From the NCBI GenBank assembly GCA_947166205.1, contig CAMVDI010000062.1, positions 1 through 9,704 on the forward strand: a stretch of 9,704 nucleotides of DNA, read 5' to 3'. This stretch comes from an uncultured Clostridia bacterium. Lineage in GTDB: Bacteria; Bacillota_A; Clostridia; Christensenellales; Aristaeellaceae. Of the stretch, positions 1 through 7,086 are shown in pieces. The translations under genes and the position numbers were made by a program. Position 1 is the stretch's first letter. Each line of letters begins with the position of its first letter. The notes under the pieces are model-generated. The model did no database searches. It was not told the DNA's origin and saw only the letters and a program-made list of their open reading frames with translations.

Positions 1-1
1 G

Positions 2-796
2 GCGGTTCTGTATCTGACGGGGACGCCGGAGGCGGGATACCTGTACGGCCGGGCGGAGCGGGACGGACAGCGGATTTCCGCCATCGAATACGGCGCCTGG
101 GATCCGGAGACGGGAACCAGGACGGCGCTGACCCTGGGGATCAGCGGGGACGGGGTCGACTTCATGCGGATCGAGGGCCCGGACGGGGACTTTGACAGGG
201 AGACCGCGGCGGAGCTTTACGCGGAGATGGAGGCGCTGACCAGGCGCTTCGCCTATGCCCGGGTGCCCCGGAGCCTGGACGGGACGGAGCTGGAGATGTT
301 CAACGAGGCGGATCTGGACTTTCCGTCGCTGAGCTTCCGGACGGCCCAGCCGGAGAACTTCGGCGAAAACGTGGAGGATCTGCTGATGGACAACGAGGAC
401 GGCACCTGGCTGCGGCGGATCGACGGGGACGGATTCGAGGCCGTCTTCAGCTCCGACAGCGCGGGGGGCGAGGCCTCGCTGATCAGCTATACCATTCTGA
501 GCCCGGATCTGGAGGGCCCCCGGTGCGTGCGGCTGGGGGACCTGTTTCACGAGGACTTCACCCGCTTCCGCAGCGGCGAGGGGGAGACGGACGAGAGCGG
601 GCTGAAGGAGGTGCTGTACGGCACCGTCGGCACCGCGCCCTACGGGCTGGCGGAATACGGGGACGGCACGGAGATGACGCTGAGATACGTGACCCCCACC
701 CTGGGCGGGCCGGACGTGGAGATGATCCTGAAATACGAGGATACGGCCCTGGCGGAGATCATCCTGCACACGGTGGACGCGGACGAGGAGAAGTAA
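2..796 (+). CDS. Hypothetical acidic protein, C-terminal 264 residues (5' end outside window)
   Basis: I do not recognise this protein. The reading frame is open without a stop from base 2 to a TAA at 794-796, so the gene starts to the left of the window; the internal ATG at 164 is probably not the true start, because the 54 codons before it are in frame with similar composition. The visible part is acidic and soluble-looking, with many Asp, Glu and Gly residues and alternating polar/hydrophobic stretches that suggest beta structure. It has no membrane segment, no Cys-rich motif and no catalytic motif I can name; any signal peptide would lie in the missing part. The gene ends 188 bases before the TPR/zinc-ribbon gene on the same strand, so co-transcription is possible, and I see no terminator between them. 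It could be a secreted or lipoprotein hypothetical, but that is a guess. Confidence 0.75.
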   Translation, partial: AVLYLTGTPEAGYLYGRAERDGQRISAIEYGAWDPETGTRTALTLGISGDGVDFMRIEGPDGDFDRETAAELYAEMEALTRRFAYARVPRSLDGTELEMFNEADLDFPSLSFRTAQPENFGENVEDLLMDNEDGTWLRRIDGDGFEAVFSSDSAGGEASLISYTILSPDLEGPRCVRLGDLFHEDFTRFRSGEGETDESGLKEVLYGTVGTAPYGLAEYGDGTEMTLRYVTPTLGGPDVEMILKYEDTALAEIILHTVDADEEK

Positions 797-984
797 GGCC
801 GCGGGGAACCGCGGACGGGCGGCCGCGGCGGATACGGATACCGGATACCGGGCGTTGGCGCGGCGGATACGGACACCGGGCGGCCGAGGATACGGAGAAG
901 CAACAGGAGGCCGGGGCGGAACGGAACGGCGCGGGAAACCGCGGACGGGTCGGGGAAGCCGGCGCCGGCGAATGAGGGAGAAGC
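797..984. repeat. GC-rich spacer with short direct repeats
   Basis: This 188-base gap has no convincing gene, promoter or terminator. It contains direct repeats: a 20-base unit at 825-844 recurs at 860-879 with one mismatch, and a 13-base string (AACCGCGGACGGG) at 807-819 recurs exactly at 937-949. It is purine-rich on the plus strand, like the leader of the glycosyltransferase gene. A TGA at 973-975 in the frame of the following gene fixes that gene's earliest start. Confidence 0.55.
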
Positions 985-2901
985 ATGCGGATAGATCTGA
1001 ACTGCCCGGCGGAAACCGCCGGAACGGAGCTGATCCGGCAGGGGGAGGACAGCTGGGTCCGGGTGATCCTGATGAACCTGACGGAGCGCCGGATCGGATC
1101 CTGCGAGGCCACGGTCCGGATTCTGGACGGGGACGGGACGGAGCTGGGCCGCACGGTGCACCGGGCCAGGAGCCTGCGGGGGGAGCCCCACAGCGCCTTC
1201 TCCATGGCGGTTCCCATGGAGATTCCGGAGGGGGCGGCCGGGGCGGAGGCCAGGCTGGACAAGGTATGGTTTGAGGACAACGACGTATGGCGGCGGGAGA
1301 AATCCCGGGAGACGGAATACGAGCCCAACGCCCTGCCCCCGGGAAACGAGCTGAACGCCCTGAAATACGCGGCGGGGGAGGCCGCGGTGGGCTTTCCCAG
1401 CCAGCAGGAGGATCTTTGGGTCTGCGTATGCGGCCGGCCGAACGGAAACCGGGATCAGATCTGCGCCCGATGCCGGCGGCAGCGGGAGATGATCTTTCAG
1501 CAGTATAACCGGAACGCCGTTCTGCGCCGGGTTTCGCAGCGGGAGCGGCAGCTGGACCTGCAGACCCGGGGGGCCCTTGAGGAGAACAACCGGCTGCAGC
1601 GGATCCGGGAGGAGGAATACGACCGGGCCCGGACCCGGAAGGCCGGGCGGCGGCGCCTGTGGACGGCGCTGATCTGCGCCGCTTTGGCGGCGGCGCTGAC
1701 CGCCGGGATCGGCGAGCCGGCGCTGCGCCTTTGGAGCGCGGACGCGGCCATGGGGGCGGACCGGCTGGAGGACGCGAAGAAGATCCTGACCGGGCTGGGG
1801 AACTTCCCCGGGGCGGCGGCGCGGCTGGCGGAGACGGAGATCCGGATCGCCCGGCGGGACGGGGCGCTGGCCGCGGAGGGCAGCGGCGCCTTCACCACGG
1901 AGGAGATGGAAAATACGGCAGCCTTCCTGCGGGAGAAGGGCGACGGGGCGTCGGACGGAGCCCTGGCGGACCGGATCCTGATGGCGGCGGCGGGGGAAAA
2001 GCTCCGGGCCGGGGATACCGCCGGGGCGGAGAGCCTCCTCGCGGGCCTGCCGGAGGAGACGGAAGGCCGGGCGGCGCTGATCCGGGACTGCGCCTTCGCC
2101 CGGGGCGAGGAAGCCATGGCGGCGAAGGACTACGCCAGGGCGAAGGAGATCTTTGACGGCCTCGGGGACATGCCCGGGGCGGCGGACCTGGCCAAAGCGG
2201 CGGTTTACGAGCCGTCGCTGACGGCCATGGAGAGCGGGGAATACGACCGGGCCATCGCGGGCTTCACGGAGATCGGGGACTATCTGGACAGCCCGGACCT
2301 GATCCGCCAGTGCCAGTACCTGAAGGGATACACCCTGGAGGCGGCGGGGGAAGCCGACGCGGCGCGGGAGGCGTATCTGGCCGCCGGGGAATACGAGGAC
2401 GCGGCGGAGCGGGCCCAGGCCCTGCTGTGGCAGAAGGCGGAGGCCAGCCTGGCGGCGGAGGACTGGGAGACGGCGGCGGCCATATACCGGGAGATGGACG
2501 GATACGCGGACGCCCGGGAGAAATGGATCCAATGCGCCACGGAGCTGGCCCGGGCGGCCTATAAGCAGAAGGAATACGTGCGGGCGGCCACCCTGCTGGA
2601 GGATCTGCCGGAGGATACCCGGGACACGCGGCAGATCCGGACCCGGGGATACTATCTGGGGGCGAAGGCGGCGGCGAACCGGGGCGAGCTGGAGGAGGCC
2701 ATCACGCTGATGGAGAAGGTGGCGGACTACAGCGACGCGGGAAAGAACATCCGGAACTGGCGGCTGGAGCTGGCCAGGCAGCGGACCGACGCGGGGGATT
2801 ACGCCGGGGCCCGGGAACTGCTGGCCCCCATCGCGGAATACAGCGGGGCCCAGAAGCTGATCCGGGAAATTGAGGAGCTGGAGGCGGCGGCGCAGCCATG
2901 A
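985..2901 (+). CDS. Zinc-ribbon, single-pass membrane protein with TPR-like repeats
   Basis: Predicted membrane scaffold of 638 residues with no evident enzyme motif. In order: residues 1-115 form a beta-like domain; 145-163 form a zinc ribbon (W145, C147, C149, G150, C160, C163); 165-220 is charged and probably coiled-coil; 225-241 is a single hydrophobic helix preceded by a run of Arg/Lys, suggesting the N-terminus is inside; and about 255-632 is helical repeats of about 37-39 residues with recurring 'DYxxA' and 'GDYxDS' turns, like TPR or Sel1 repeats. The repeats would then face outside, which is inference. The ATG at 985 follows AGGGAG at 975-980 and is the only ATG after the in-frame stop at 973-975. 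The stop overlaps the next gene's ATG in an ATGA, so the two are probably translationally coupled. Such proteins occur widely in Clostridia, usually without assigned function. The architecture is visible; the role as partner of the acyltransferase is a hypothesis. Confidence 0.85.
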   Translation: MRIDLNCPAETAGTELIRQGEDSWVRVILMNLTERRIGSCEATVRILDGDGTELGRTVHRARSLRGEPHSAFSMAVPMEIPEGAAGAEARLDKVWFEDNDVWRREKSRETEYEPNALPPGNELNALKYAAGEAAVGFPSQQEDLWVCVCGRPNGNRDQICARCRRQREMIFQQYNRNAVLRRVSQRERQLDLQTRGALEENNRLQRIREEEYDRARTRKAGRRRLWTALICAALAAALTAGIGEPALRLWSADAAMGADRLEDAKKILTGLGNFPGAAARLAETEIRIARRDGALAAEGSGAFTTEEMENTAAFLREKGDGASDGALADRILMAAAGEKLRAGDTAGAESLLAGLPEETEGRAALIRDCAFARGEEAMAAKDYARAKEIFDGLGDMPGAADLAKAAVYEPSLTAMESGEYDRAIAGFTEIGDYLDSPDLIRQCQYLKGYTLEAAGEADAAREAYLAAGEYEDAAERAQALLWQKAEASLAAEDWETAAAIYREMDGYADAREKWIQCATELARAAYKQKEYVRAATLLEDLPEDTRDTRQIRTRGYYLGAKAAANRGELEEAITLMEKVADYSDAGKNIRNWRLELARQRTDAGDYAGARELLAPIAEYSGAQKLIREIEELEAAAQP

Positions 2902-4196
2902 ACGGCAGGAAATGGATACCGGAGCTGGACGGGCTGCGGGTGATCATGATCTTCCTGGTCAGCTGGTACCATATCTGGCAGCAGAGCTGGCTGACGCCGG
3001 TGATCGGGAGCTATTCCCTGGACGACCGGATGCGGAGCGGATACGTCTGGGTGGACGGGACGGTGCTCATGAGCGCCTTCCTGCTGTACCGGCCGTACGC
3101 GGCGGCCCGGGCCGGGGAGGGGCGGATGCCGGAGCCGGCGGCCTTTTACCGGCGGCGGGCCCGGAAGATTCTGCCGGGATACTACACGATTCTGGCGCTG
3201 ACCTTTTTCGGGGTGTGCCTGCCCTGGAAGCTCTACACGAGCCCCCAGTACATGGTCAAGGACCTGGCGACTCACCTGGTTTTCCTGTTCCCCTTCTTCC
3301 GGGATACCTATATCGCCACGCCCCTGGGGGCGGCCTGCTGGACGCTGGCCATCGAGGTGCAGGCCTACGCCCTGTTCCCCTGGATCGCCCGGGCCTCCAT
3401 GAAGAAGCCCCGGCTGACCGCCGGCGCGCTGCTGGCCTGCTGCCTGGGATTCCGGGCCTGGTGCCTGTGGAGCCTGGATGAATTCAGCATGGTGGTCAAC
3501 CAGCTGATCAACTTCCTGGATCTCTACGTCATGGGAAGCGCGGCCGCGGCGGTTTATGAGCGGCTGCGGCGGCGGGAGGAGCGGAAGGGCCGGCTCTTTC
3601 CGGGGAGCGGATGGGCCGCGGCGGCGGTTTTCCTGCTGGCCTGCTGGGGGATGACCGCCATGCTGCGGATCCAGGCCTCCTCCAGCGTCTACACGGCGGA
3701 TCGGGACATCGCGGGATGGATCGCCCGGACGCTGGGGACGCCGGCGGCGGCGAACAATTATCCCGTGATCCAGCGGAACCAGATGATCTACCGCCCGGTT
3801 TACGGGCTGCTGTTCGGGGCGATGATGCTGAGCGCGCCCTTCAGCGTCCGGGGGCTGCGGATGATCCTGGGGAACCGGGTGACCCGGTTTCTGGCGGGAA
3901 TCAGCATGAACTATTATCTGGCGCACCAGACGGTGATCGTGCACATGCGGCGGATCGGATTTCCGGCCAGCGCCAGCGAGATGCCGAACCAGACGGGGGA
4001 GCAGCCCTGGCAGACGCAGTACACGCTGCTGGCCTTCGGGCTGTCGCTGGCCGCCGCGGCGGTGATCACCTACGGGGCGGAGAAGCCGATTCAGAGGTGG
4101 ATCGACAGAAGGAACGGGAAAAGGACCGGCCAGGGAACCGGCCTCCCCGGCGGGGAGGATAAGGCCGGGGAAAACATCCCCGGCGGGGGAGGATAA
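2898..4196 (+). CDS. Acyltransferase family 3 membrane protein (OafA-like)
   Basis: Integral membrane acyltransferase of 432 residues. Members of this family move acetyl or other acyl groups onto sugars of surface polysaccharides, peptidoglycan or exported small molecules. Visible family signatures: ELDGLR at 9-14 in the first membrane segment, followed by His25; the basic motif YRRRARKILPGYY at 84-96; the WTLAIEVQAY segment at 148-157 with Glu153; a late membrane segment with NYYLAHQT at 338-345; and the terminal AEKPIQRW at 394-401. About ten hydrophobic segments are seen, as expected. There is no fused SGNH esterase domain, so it is the membrane-only form. The start overlaps the upstream TPR gene by 4 bases, and its nearest GGAGG (2880-2884) is rather far away, which fits translational coupling. 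The last 18 or so residues (Gly/Pro-rich, after residue 414) are encoded by the hairpin array and are unlikely to belong to the fold. The substrate cannot be told from sequence. Confidence 0.92.
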   Translation: MNGRKWIPELDGLRVIMIFLVSWYHIWQQSWLTPVIGSYSLDDRMRSGYVWVDGTVLMSAFLLYRPYAAARAGEGRMPEPAAFYRRRARKILPGYYTILALTFFGVCLPWKLYTSPQYMVKDLATHLVFLFPFFRDTYIATPLGAACWTLAIEVQAYALFPWIARASMKKPRLTAGALLACCLGFRAWCLWSLDEFSMVVNQLINFLDLYVMGSAAAAVYERLRRREERKGRLFPGSGWAAAAVFLLACWGMTAMLRIQASSSVYTADRDIAGWIARTLGTPAAANNYPVIQRNQMIYRPVYGLLFGAMMLSAPFSVRGLRMILGNRVTRFLAGISMNYYLAHQTVIVHMRRIGFPASASEMPNQTGEQPWQTQYTLLAFGLSLAAAAVITYGAEKPIQRWIDRRNGKRTGQGTGLPGGEDKAGENIPGGGG

Positions 4197-4261
4197 GGCC
4201 GGGAAAGCCTCCCCGGCGGGGGAGGGTGAAGGACGAGGGAAGCTTCCCCGGCGGGGGAGGA

Positions 4262-4298
4262 CGCGGAAAAAGAAACAGCCTCCCCGAAGGGGAGGCTG
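4262..4298 (-). terminator. Second minus-strand terminator (array unit 5)
   Basis: A perfect 10-bp stem at 4276-4285/4289-4298 with a 3-base loop is followed on the minus strand by TTTCTTTTT (4267-4275). It would act as a back-up to the terminator next to the regulator gene. On the plus strand no T-run follows directly, so its effect on the acyltransferase transcript is uncertain. Confidence 0.65.
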
Positions 4299-4306
4299 AA
4301 GGAACG

Positions 4307-4329
4307 AAAAAACCTCCCCTTCGGGGAGG
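4307..4329 (-). terminator. Intrinsic terminator of the AraC-type gene
   Basis: Read on the minus strand, a perfect 7-bp stem (CCTCCCC/GGGGAGG, 4313-4329, loop of 3) is followed directly by six T (4307-4312). It lies about 10 bases after the stop codon of the regulator gene at 4340, which is a typical position for a rho-independent terminator. It is also the last unit of the hairpin array. Confidence 0.85.
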
Positions 4330-4339
4330 CTGAGGGGTC

Positions 4340-5254
4340 TTACTTTTTCTCTTTCCGGCCGGCCGAGGCGCCGCGGATCGTGGCGTTCGGGACGGAGGCC
4401 TGCTTCATGAAGGCGCTGGGGCTGATGCCCACGATGTTCTTGAACTGCTTGGAAAAATGGTAGGGATCCTGCATGCCGACCTCGATCCCCGCCTGGCGGA
4501 CGGAATAATCCTGATCCCGGAGGAGCTCCTTGGCCCGCTCCATCTTGCAGTGGAGCACATAGCTGAGGGGCGGCATCCCGACCTCGGCGACGAAGCGCTT
4601 CCGGAAGGTTTCCATGGGCATGCGGGAGATGGCCGCCATCTCCGCCAGGGAGAAGTTATCCCGATACTGATTCGCCCGGAGGGTATCCACGACCTTGGCG
4701 ATCTCATGAGAAAGCATGGCGTCCATGGCGACGGGCTGGCCCCAGTGGCTGGCGATCATGCCGTAAAGCAGATGCTGAAGCTGATAGGTCGCGTCGGAAC
4801 TGCCGGAATGGCGGACGATGACCTGAACGATCTGGTTCGCGAGATAGAGCTGGCTGGGCAGGGCCCCCTGGCGCAGGGGCATATGCAGCAGGGCGCCCAT
4901 CTTCCGGACCACCAGGGGGCTCAGGGGGCCTTCCAGCGCGATCCACAGGCAGCGGGCGCGGCCGGAGACGTCAATCTCACAGTGGCGGTTTCCGCCCGGA
5001 AGGAAGCAGGTGAACCCGGCCTTCAGGGGCAGATCATGCTGATCCCAATGGAGAAGGACCTCGCCGGACTCAACGGCGAACCAGACCCATTGTTCATGAT
5101 TCCGGAGGGGGTGGGTGCCGCTTTCCAGCACAAAGCAGCCGGCGGCGTGAATCCAGGCGCCGCTGGACAGTGTGAGGCTGCCGGGCTTATGGAAGCCTTC
5201 GACCGCCAGGGAAGCGAGCTCGTCGGGGATGGATTGCAACAAGAAGGATTCCAT
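4340..5254 (-). CDS. AraC-family transcriptional regulator
   Basis: DNA-binding regulator of 304 residues, the usual length for the family. Residues 30-110 look like the small beta-barrel (cupin-like) sensing domain, with His/Trp-rich strands and a 'FLPGGNRHCE' stretch at 84-93. The C-terminal part, about 183-283, holds the two helix-turn-helix motifs: the first near 201-222 (SLAEMAAISRMPMETFRKRF) and the second near 250-275, ending in the classic signature with 'PYHFSKQFKNIVGISPSAF' (264-282). Family members of this form usually bind a sugar or other small ligand and control sugar use or surface genes; the ligand here is unknown. The ATG at 5254 has a good ribosome binding site, GGAGGG at 5261-5266 with 6-base spacing. 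It has its own promoter and terminators, so it forms a single-gene unit. It lies divergent from the glycosyltransferase gene, which could be a target. Glycine codons are mostly GGC, unlike the GGG-rich plus-strand genes. Confidence 0.93.
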   Translation of the reverse strand: MESFLLQSIPDELASLAVEGFHKPGSLTLSSGAWIHAAGCFVLESGTHPLRNHEQWVWFAVESGEVLLHWDQHDLPLKAGFTCFLPGGNRHCEIDVSGRARCLWIALEGPLSPLVVRKMGALLHMPLRQGALPSQLYLANQIVQVIVRHSGSSDATYQLQHLLYGMIASHWGQPVAMDAMLSHEIAKVVDTLRANQYRDNFSLAEMAAISRMPMETFRKRFVAEVGMPPLSYVLHCKMERAKELLRDQDYSVRQAGIEVGMQDPYHFSKQFKNIVGISPSAFMKQASVPNATIRGASAGRKEKK

Positions 5255-5295
5255 GACGCTCCCTCCAATCCGAATCCAATTTTTGTCTTTGGCTC

Positions 5296-5325
5296 AGTAT
5301 ACAGGATTCAGGAAGGGTTTGTCAA
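5296..5325 (-). promoter_or_regulatory. Sigma-A promoter of the AraC-type gene
   Basis: On the minus strand TTGACA (5320-5325) and TATACT (5296-5301) are separated by 18 bases. Transcription should begin near 5289, giving a leader of about 35 bases before the ATG at 5254. The surrounding stretch, about 5267-5355, is an AT-rich island in very GC-rich DNA. Confidence 0.85.
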
Positions 5326-5346
5326 TGGCTTTGGCCATATTTTTGG

Positions 5347-5355
5347 TGCTAATGT
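5347..5355 (+). promoter_or_regulatory. Possible extended -10 element for the glycosyltransferase gene
   Basis: TGCTAATGT at 5347-5355 fits an extended -10 (TGnTAnnnT) on the plus strand in the AT-rich island shared with the divergent regulator promoter. I see no good -35 at the right distance. If used, it would give a purine-rich leader of about 175 bases. This is a weak call. Confidence 0.25.
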
Positions 5356-5359
5356 GCCG

Positions 5360-5538
5360 CTATCCGCCCGAAAAGGACAGGAAAACAGGGCCGGAAAGCC
5401 GGAGGGCGGAGCGTTCAAGAGGCGGCAGACCGGAGAGACGGAAAGACGGATTCGGAGGCCGGGGAGCCCGGGAGGCGGAGAAGAGGCCGGGGCGTTCAGG
5501 AGGGCCGGAGGGACGGCCCGGGAGGAGACGAAGCAGGG
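5360..5538 (+). other. Purine-rich leader before the glycosyltransferase gene
   Basis: About 180 bases strongly enriched in G and A on the plus strand, with short recurring strings such as GCGTTCA(A/G)GAGG at 5411 and 5492. The frame of the glycosyltransferase is open back to a TAA at 5350-5352 but has no ATG, GTG or TTG, so this is untranslated in that frame. I see no riboswitch fold or stable terminator in it. Confidence 0.5.
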
Positions 5539-7026
5539 ATGGGCAGAATCGAGAGACTGAAGGATTACGCGCGGACCCACGGAATCGGATACACGGTGCG
5601 CCGGTGCGCGGAGAAGGCGGGGCAGGTGGTCTTCGGCACGTGGGACCGGAAATGGGCCCGGGAGAAGGTCACGGAGGAGGAGCTGGCCCGGCAGCGGGCG
5701 AATCCGCCGGCGGCGGGGCTGATCAGCGTCGTCATTCCCGTATACAACACGAAGGAGGTCTTCCTGCGGGAGCTGATGGACAGCCTGAAGGCCCAGAGCT
5801 ATCCGGACTGGGAGGCCATCCTCTATGACGGGGGCAGCGACCGGGCGGAGACGGCGGCGCTGCTGGACCGGGGGGCGGCGGAGGAGAAGCGGTTCCGGGT
5901 GGTCCACGCGAAGGAGAACCGGGGCATCGCCGGAAACACGAACGCCGCCATCGCCCTGGCGAAGGGGGAATACATCGCCCTGTGCGATCATGACGACCTG
6001 CTGACGCCGGACGCGCTGTACCGGATGGCGGAGGCCATCGCCCGGGAGCATCCGGACATGCTGTATTCGGACGAGGACATGATGACGGAGAACGGCCGGC
6101 GGCACATGGACCCCCACCGGAAGCCGGACTTCCAGCCGGAGACCCTGGCGGCGGACAACTACATGAGCCATCTGGGGGTCATCCGGGCGGAGACGCTGCG
6201 GGCCGCGGGGGGACTGCGGGAAGGATACGACGGCAGCCAGGATCACGAGCTGTATCTGCGCATCGCGGGGATGACGGACCGGATCGTTCACGTGCCGTAT
6301 ATCCTCTACACCTGGCGGAAGGTGAGCTCCTCGGTGAGCCGGCGGAACCTGGAGAAATGCCTGGAGGCGGGGTGCCGGGCGAACATGGATCTGTCGCCCA
6401 TCCCGGTGACGGCGGTGCCTGTGGATAAAAAGATCCGGCTCTGGTACGACTTTCCCCGGGGGAAGAGCACGGAGGCCATCATCTTCTGCAGCGACGAGGC
6501 GGGATGCCGGGAGGCCCTGGCGGACCTGGAGGCGGAGGCCCCCTGGCCGGATCTGCGGGCTACGCTGGCGGTCACGGACCTGGAGGGGCTGTACGGTACG
6601 CTGAACCAGGCGGCGGCGGAGAGCGGGGCGGACTATCTGCTGTTCATGGACGCGGCGGGCGTGCCGGAGACCCGGCACTTTTTCCGGGAGCTGATGATGT
6701 ACGCCCAGATGGACGGGGTCGGCGGGGTTACGCCCGTGATCGTGGACCGGAAGAACCGCATCACTTTCGGCGGATGGGTCGGGGGGAGAAACGACCAGGC
6801 CGGCCTGCGGAACGGGGCGGGAGGGCCCCGGGACCGGATGAACAAGGTGCACAACGTGGACGGGGTCAGCCCCTGCTGCATGATGGTGCGGCGGGATCAG
6901 TTCGTGCCCTTCGGCACCCGGGACCCCGGGCGGCGGTATGTCTATACGCCCCACGCGGTGTTCCTCTGCGAGGATACGGCGGTGATCGCCCGGGACCCCT
7001 TCGAGAGCGGGGAGCTGCCCGGGTGA
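5539..7026 (+). CDS. Family 2 glycosyltransferase with a degenerate second GT-like half
   Basis: Predicted inverting sugar transferase of 495 residues for a surface polysaccharide. The first catalytic domain spans about 60-270: ISVVIPVYNT at 62-71 opens the nucleotide-sugar fold, NRGIAGNTNAAI at 127-138 follows, and CDHDDL at 149-154 carries the metal-binding DxD-type motif (Asp150, Asp152, Asp153). 'YSDED' at 176-180 and 'GSQDHELYLR' at 232-241 supply further family landmarks, including the catalytic-base region. Residues about 293-490 resemble a second copy of the fold ('YLLFMDAAGVPE' at 366-377, 'GGVTPVIVD' at 395-403, 'CMMVRRDQF' at 447-455), but the acidic DxD is lost. The N-terminal 50 residues are basic and helical; no signal peptide or membrane segment is seen, so it is probably cytoplasmic. 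ATG 5539 is the first start after the in-frame stop at 5350; GGAGGAG at 5521-5527 lies 11 bases upstream. Family is confident; donor and acceptor sugars are unknown. Confidence 0.92.
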   Translation: MGRIERLKDYARTHGIGYTVRRCAEKAGQVVFGTWDRKWAREKVTEEELARQRANPPAAGLISVVIPVYNTKEVFLRELMDSLKAQSYPDWEAILYDGGSDRAETAALLDRGAAEEKRFRVVHAKENRGIAGNTNAAIALAKGEYIALCDHDDLLTPDALYRMAEAIAREHPDMLYSDEDMMTENGRRHMDPHRKPDFQPETLAADNYMSHLGVIRAETLRAAGGLREGYDGSQDHELYLRIAGMTDRIVHVPYILYTWRKVSSSVSRRNLEKCLEAGCRANMDLSPIPVTAVPVDKKIRLWYDFPRGKSTEAIIFCSDEAGCREALADLEAEAPWPDLRATLAVTDLEGLYGTLNQAAAESGADYLLFMDAAGVPETRHFFRELMMYAQMDGVGGVTPVIVDRKNRITFGGWVGGRNDQAGLRNGAGGPRDRMNKVHNVDGVSPCCMMVRRDQFVPFGTRDPGRRYVYTPHAVFLCEDTAVIARDPFESGELPG

Positions 7027-7042
7027 GAGCCCGGCCGCGGAC

Positions 7043-7086
7043 AGAAGAAGGCGCTCAGGAGTTTCTTTCCTGAGCGCCTTCTTTTT
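7043..7086 (+). terminator. Strong intrinsic terminator of the glycosyltransferase gene
   Basis: A perfect 15-bp stem (7046-7060 with 7068-7082) around a 7-base loop, GTTTCTT, is followed by a T-rich run ending at 7086. It starts 17 bases after the stop codon. On the minus strand the stem is followed only by a short T/C stretch, so it may also stop transcripts from the SH3 gene, less surely. Confidence 0.93.

Larger units (their letters stand above)
4141..4335. repeat. Tandem array of six GC-rich hairpins, about 34-bp period
   Basis: Six short inverted repeats of the form CCTCCCC-loop-GGGGAGG follow one another with centres near 4150, 4183, 4216, 4251, 4287 and 4321, giving spacings of 33 to 36 bases. 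Units 1-4 have the loop GGC; units 5 and 6 have GAA and TTC. Between units 1-3 the linker is similar (GGATAAGGCCGGG and variants) and then diverges. The strongest is unit 5 (4276-4298), a perfect 10-bp stem with a 3-base loop. The array sits between two convergent genes, and its first two units are inside the acyltransferase reading frame, which stops at the TAA in the second unit's linker. It is too uniform and too short in spacing to be a CRISPR array. Confidence 0.85.

Noticed and set aside
164..166. ATG at 164 as the start of the first gene
   Set aside because: The frame is open to the window edge with similar codon use, and no good ribosome binding site precedes this ATG.
640..2532. Long minus-strand open frame of 630 codons opposite the TPR gene
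   Set aside because: Pro/Arg/Leu-rich product without domains, overlapping two real genes.
2799..3944. Minus-strand open frame of 381 codons opposite the acyltransferase
   Set aside because: No hydrophobic or domain pattern, while the plus strand carries family 3 acyltransferase motifs.
4141..4335. CRISPR array
   Set aside because: The repeated part is only about 17-20 bases, the intervening pieces are about 15 bases and partly alike, units differ in the loop, and no cas gene is present.
5360..5538. Riboswitch or T-box in the glycosyltransferase leader
   Set aside because: No recognisable conserved motif or terminator/antiterminator pair; the sequence is simply purine-rich.
4457..5560. Plus-strand open frame of 367 codons opposite the AraC-type gene
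   Set aside because: The minus strand has the AraC helix-turn-helix signature, promoter, ribosome binding site and terminator. This frame crosses the intergenic region and has no domain.
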